28,784 bases of DNA from an uncultured Oscillospiraceae bacterium. GTDB taxonomy: Bacteria; Bacillota; Clostridia; Oscillospirales; Oscillospiraceae. Below the pieces are notes generated by a model. It was given only the letters and a program-made list of their open reading frames with translations, was not told where the DNA came from and did no database searches. Position 1 is the stretch's first letter. Each line of letters begins with the position of its first letter. Location of the stretch: NCBI GenBank assembly GCA_910585815.1, contig CAJUFJ010000048.1, positions 1 to 28,784 of the forward strand, in the 5' to 3' direction. The translations under genes and the position numbers were made by a program. This document shows, in pieces, positions 28,429 to 28,784 of this stretch.

Positions 28429-28784
28429 TCAGGCCAGGGCCTTCTTGGCGGTGTCGGTGAGCTGGGTAAAGGCGGCCTTGTCGTTAACGGCCATCTCGGC
28501 CAGCATCTTGCGGTTGATGATGATGCCGGACTTCTTCAGGCCGTTCATAAAGGTGGAGTAGTTCATGCCGTTCATCTTGCAGCCGGCGCTGATGCGGGTA
28601 ATCCACAGCTGGCGGAAGTCGCGCTTCTTCAGCTTGCGGCCGGTGTAGGCGTACACGCCGGACTTCATCACGGCCTGGTTGGCCATCTTGAAGTGCTTGG
28701 ATTTGGAACCCCAGTAGCCCTTGGCCATTTTCAGGATTTTATTTCTTCTCTTGCGCGTCATCATCGCGCCCTTCACTCTTGCCA
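28429..28784 (-). CDS. rplT: 50S ribosomal protein L20, start codon split by window edge
   Basis: The translation in this frame is (M)ARVKGAMMTRKRRNKILKMA with the L20 block AKGYWGSKSKHFKMANQAVM and TGRKLKKRDFRQLWITRISA. Full length is 118 residues, the normal size. The ATG's first base lies one base beyond the window; the internal ATG at about 28776 is not the start. L20 is an early assembly protein that binds 23S rRNA and in many bacteria represses its own infC-rpmI-rplT operon, so rpmI and infC are expected to the right. The stop is followed within 7 bases by a hairpin repeat. Confidence 0.97.
   Translation of the reverse strand, partial: ARVKGAMMTRKRRNKILKMAKGYWGSKSKHFKMANQAVMKSGVYAYTGRKLKKRDFRQLWITRISAGCKMNGMNYSTFMNGLKKSGIIINRKMLAEMAVNDKAAFTQLTDTAKKALA

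Overview
The window looks like a chromosome segment of a GC-rich gut Bacillota, most likely an Oscillospiraceae member (Flavonifractor, Lawsonibacter or Oscillibacter type). This rests on sigma-A style promoters and strong GGAGG ribosome sites in a GC-rich genome, stalk-domain and WG-repeat surface proteins, a cobalamin riboswitch with DUF4430 and ECF S-component genes, QueH, a PycB/OadA-type biotin protein, and many small hairpin-rich intergenic repeats. Genus is inference only; no rRNA or tRNA gene is visible.

Layout. 1-2106 is a mobile-element graveyard: an IS256-family transposase cut by the window edge, next to decayed remnants of two large serine recombinases. 2238-6725 is a tightly coupled + strand envelope operon: an S11 D,D-carboxypeptidase-like protein, an O-antigen-ligase/Wzy-like membrane protein and a secreted WG-repeat/stalk-domain protein. 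6848-12522 is mostly - strand: a hypothetical protein, then thrH, a small membrane protein, a DUF1015 protein and ispE in one run, and an lrp-aminotransferase operon. 12745-14240 is a small accessory patch: a BRCT-domain protein flanked by 21-bp near-identical direct repeats, an XRE regulator with two operator-like palindromes, and a divergent 59-residue protein. 14253-16235 is a PycB/OadA-type biotin carboxyltransferase subunit.

16569-18264 (- strand) holds a 41-residue protein behind a strong promoter and a roughly 230-nt structured leader or ncRNA, then a cobalamin riboswitch driving a membrane-anchored DUF4430 protein and an ECF S component, a likely corrinoid uptake module. 18329-22933 (+) has tex, an M19 dipeptidase, a zinc-ribbon membrane protein, a free-standing ncRNA candidate with its own promoter, multibranch fold and terminator, and a single-pass membrane protein. 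23178-28084 has a TIM-barrel-like hypothetical (-), then yqeG, an endonuclease IV homologue and a small membrane protein (+), an M24 peptidase, and a SLOG/DUF1273 gene overlapping queH. The right edge is rplT (-), complete except for the first base of its start codon.

Two families of hairpin-rich repeats occupy gaps between genes. One has TGTAGGG...CCCTACA ends (five units, one nested in another); the other has a GGCTCCCTCTTTGAGGGAG-type end. They often sit directly after stop codons, where they may act as transcript ends. The parts most worth following are the ncRNA at 22127-22270, the leader RNA at 16722-16952, the B12-riboswitch DUF4430 module, the repeat families with compensatory changes, and the BRCT/XRE accessory patch.
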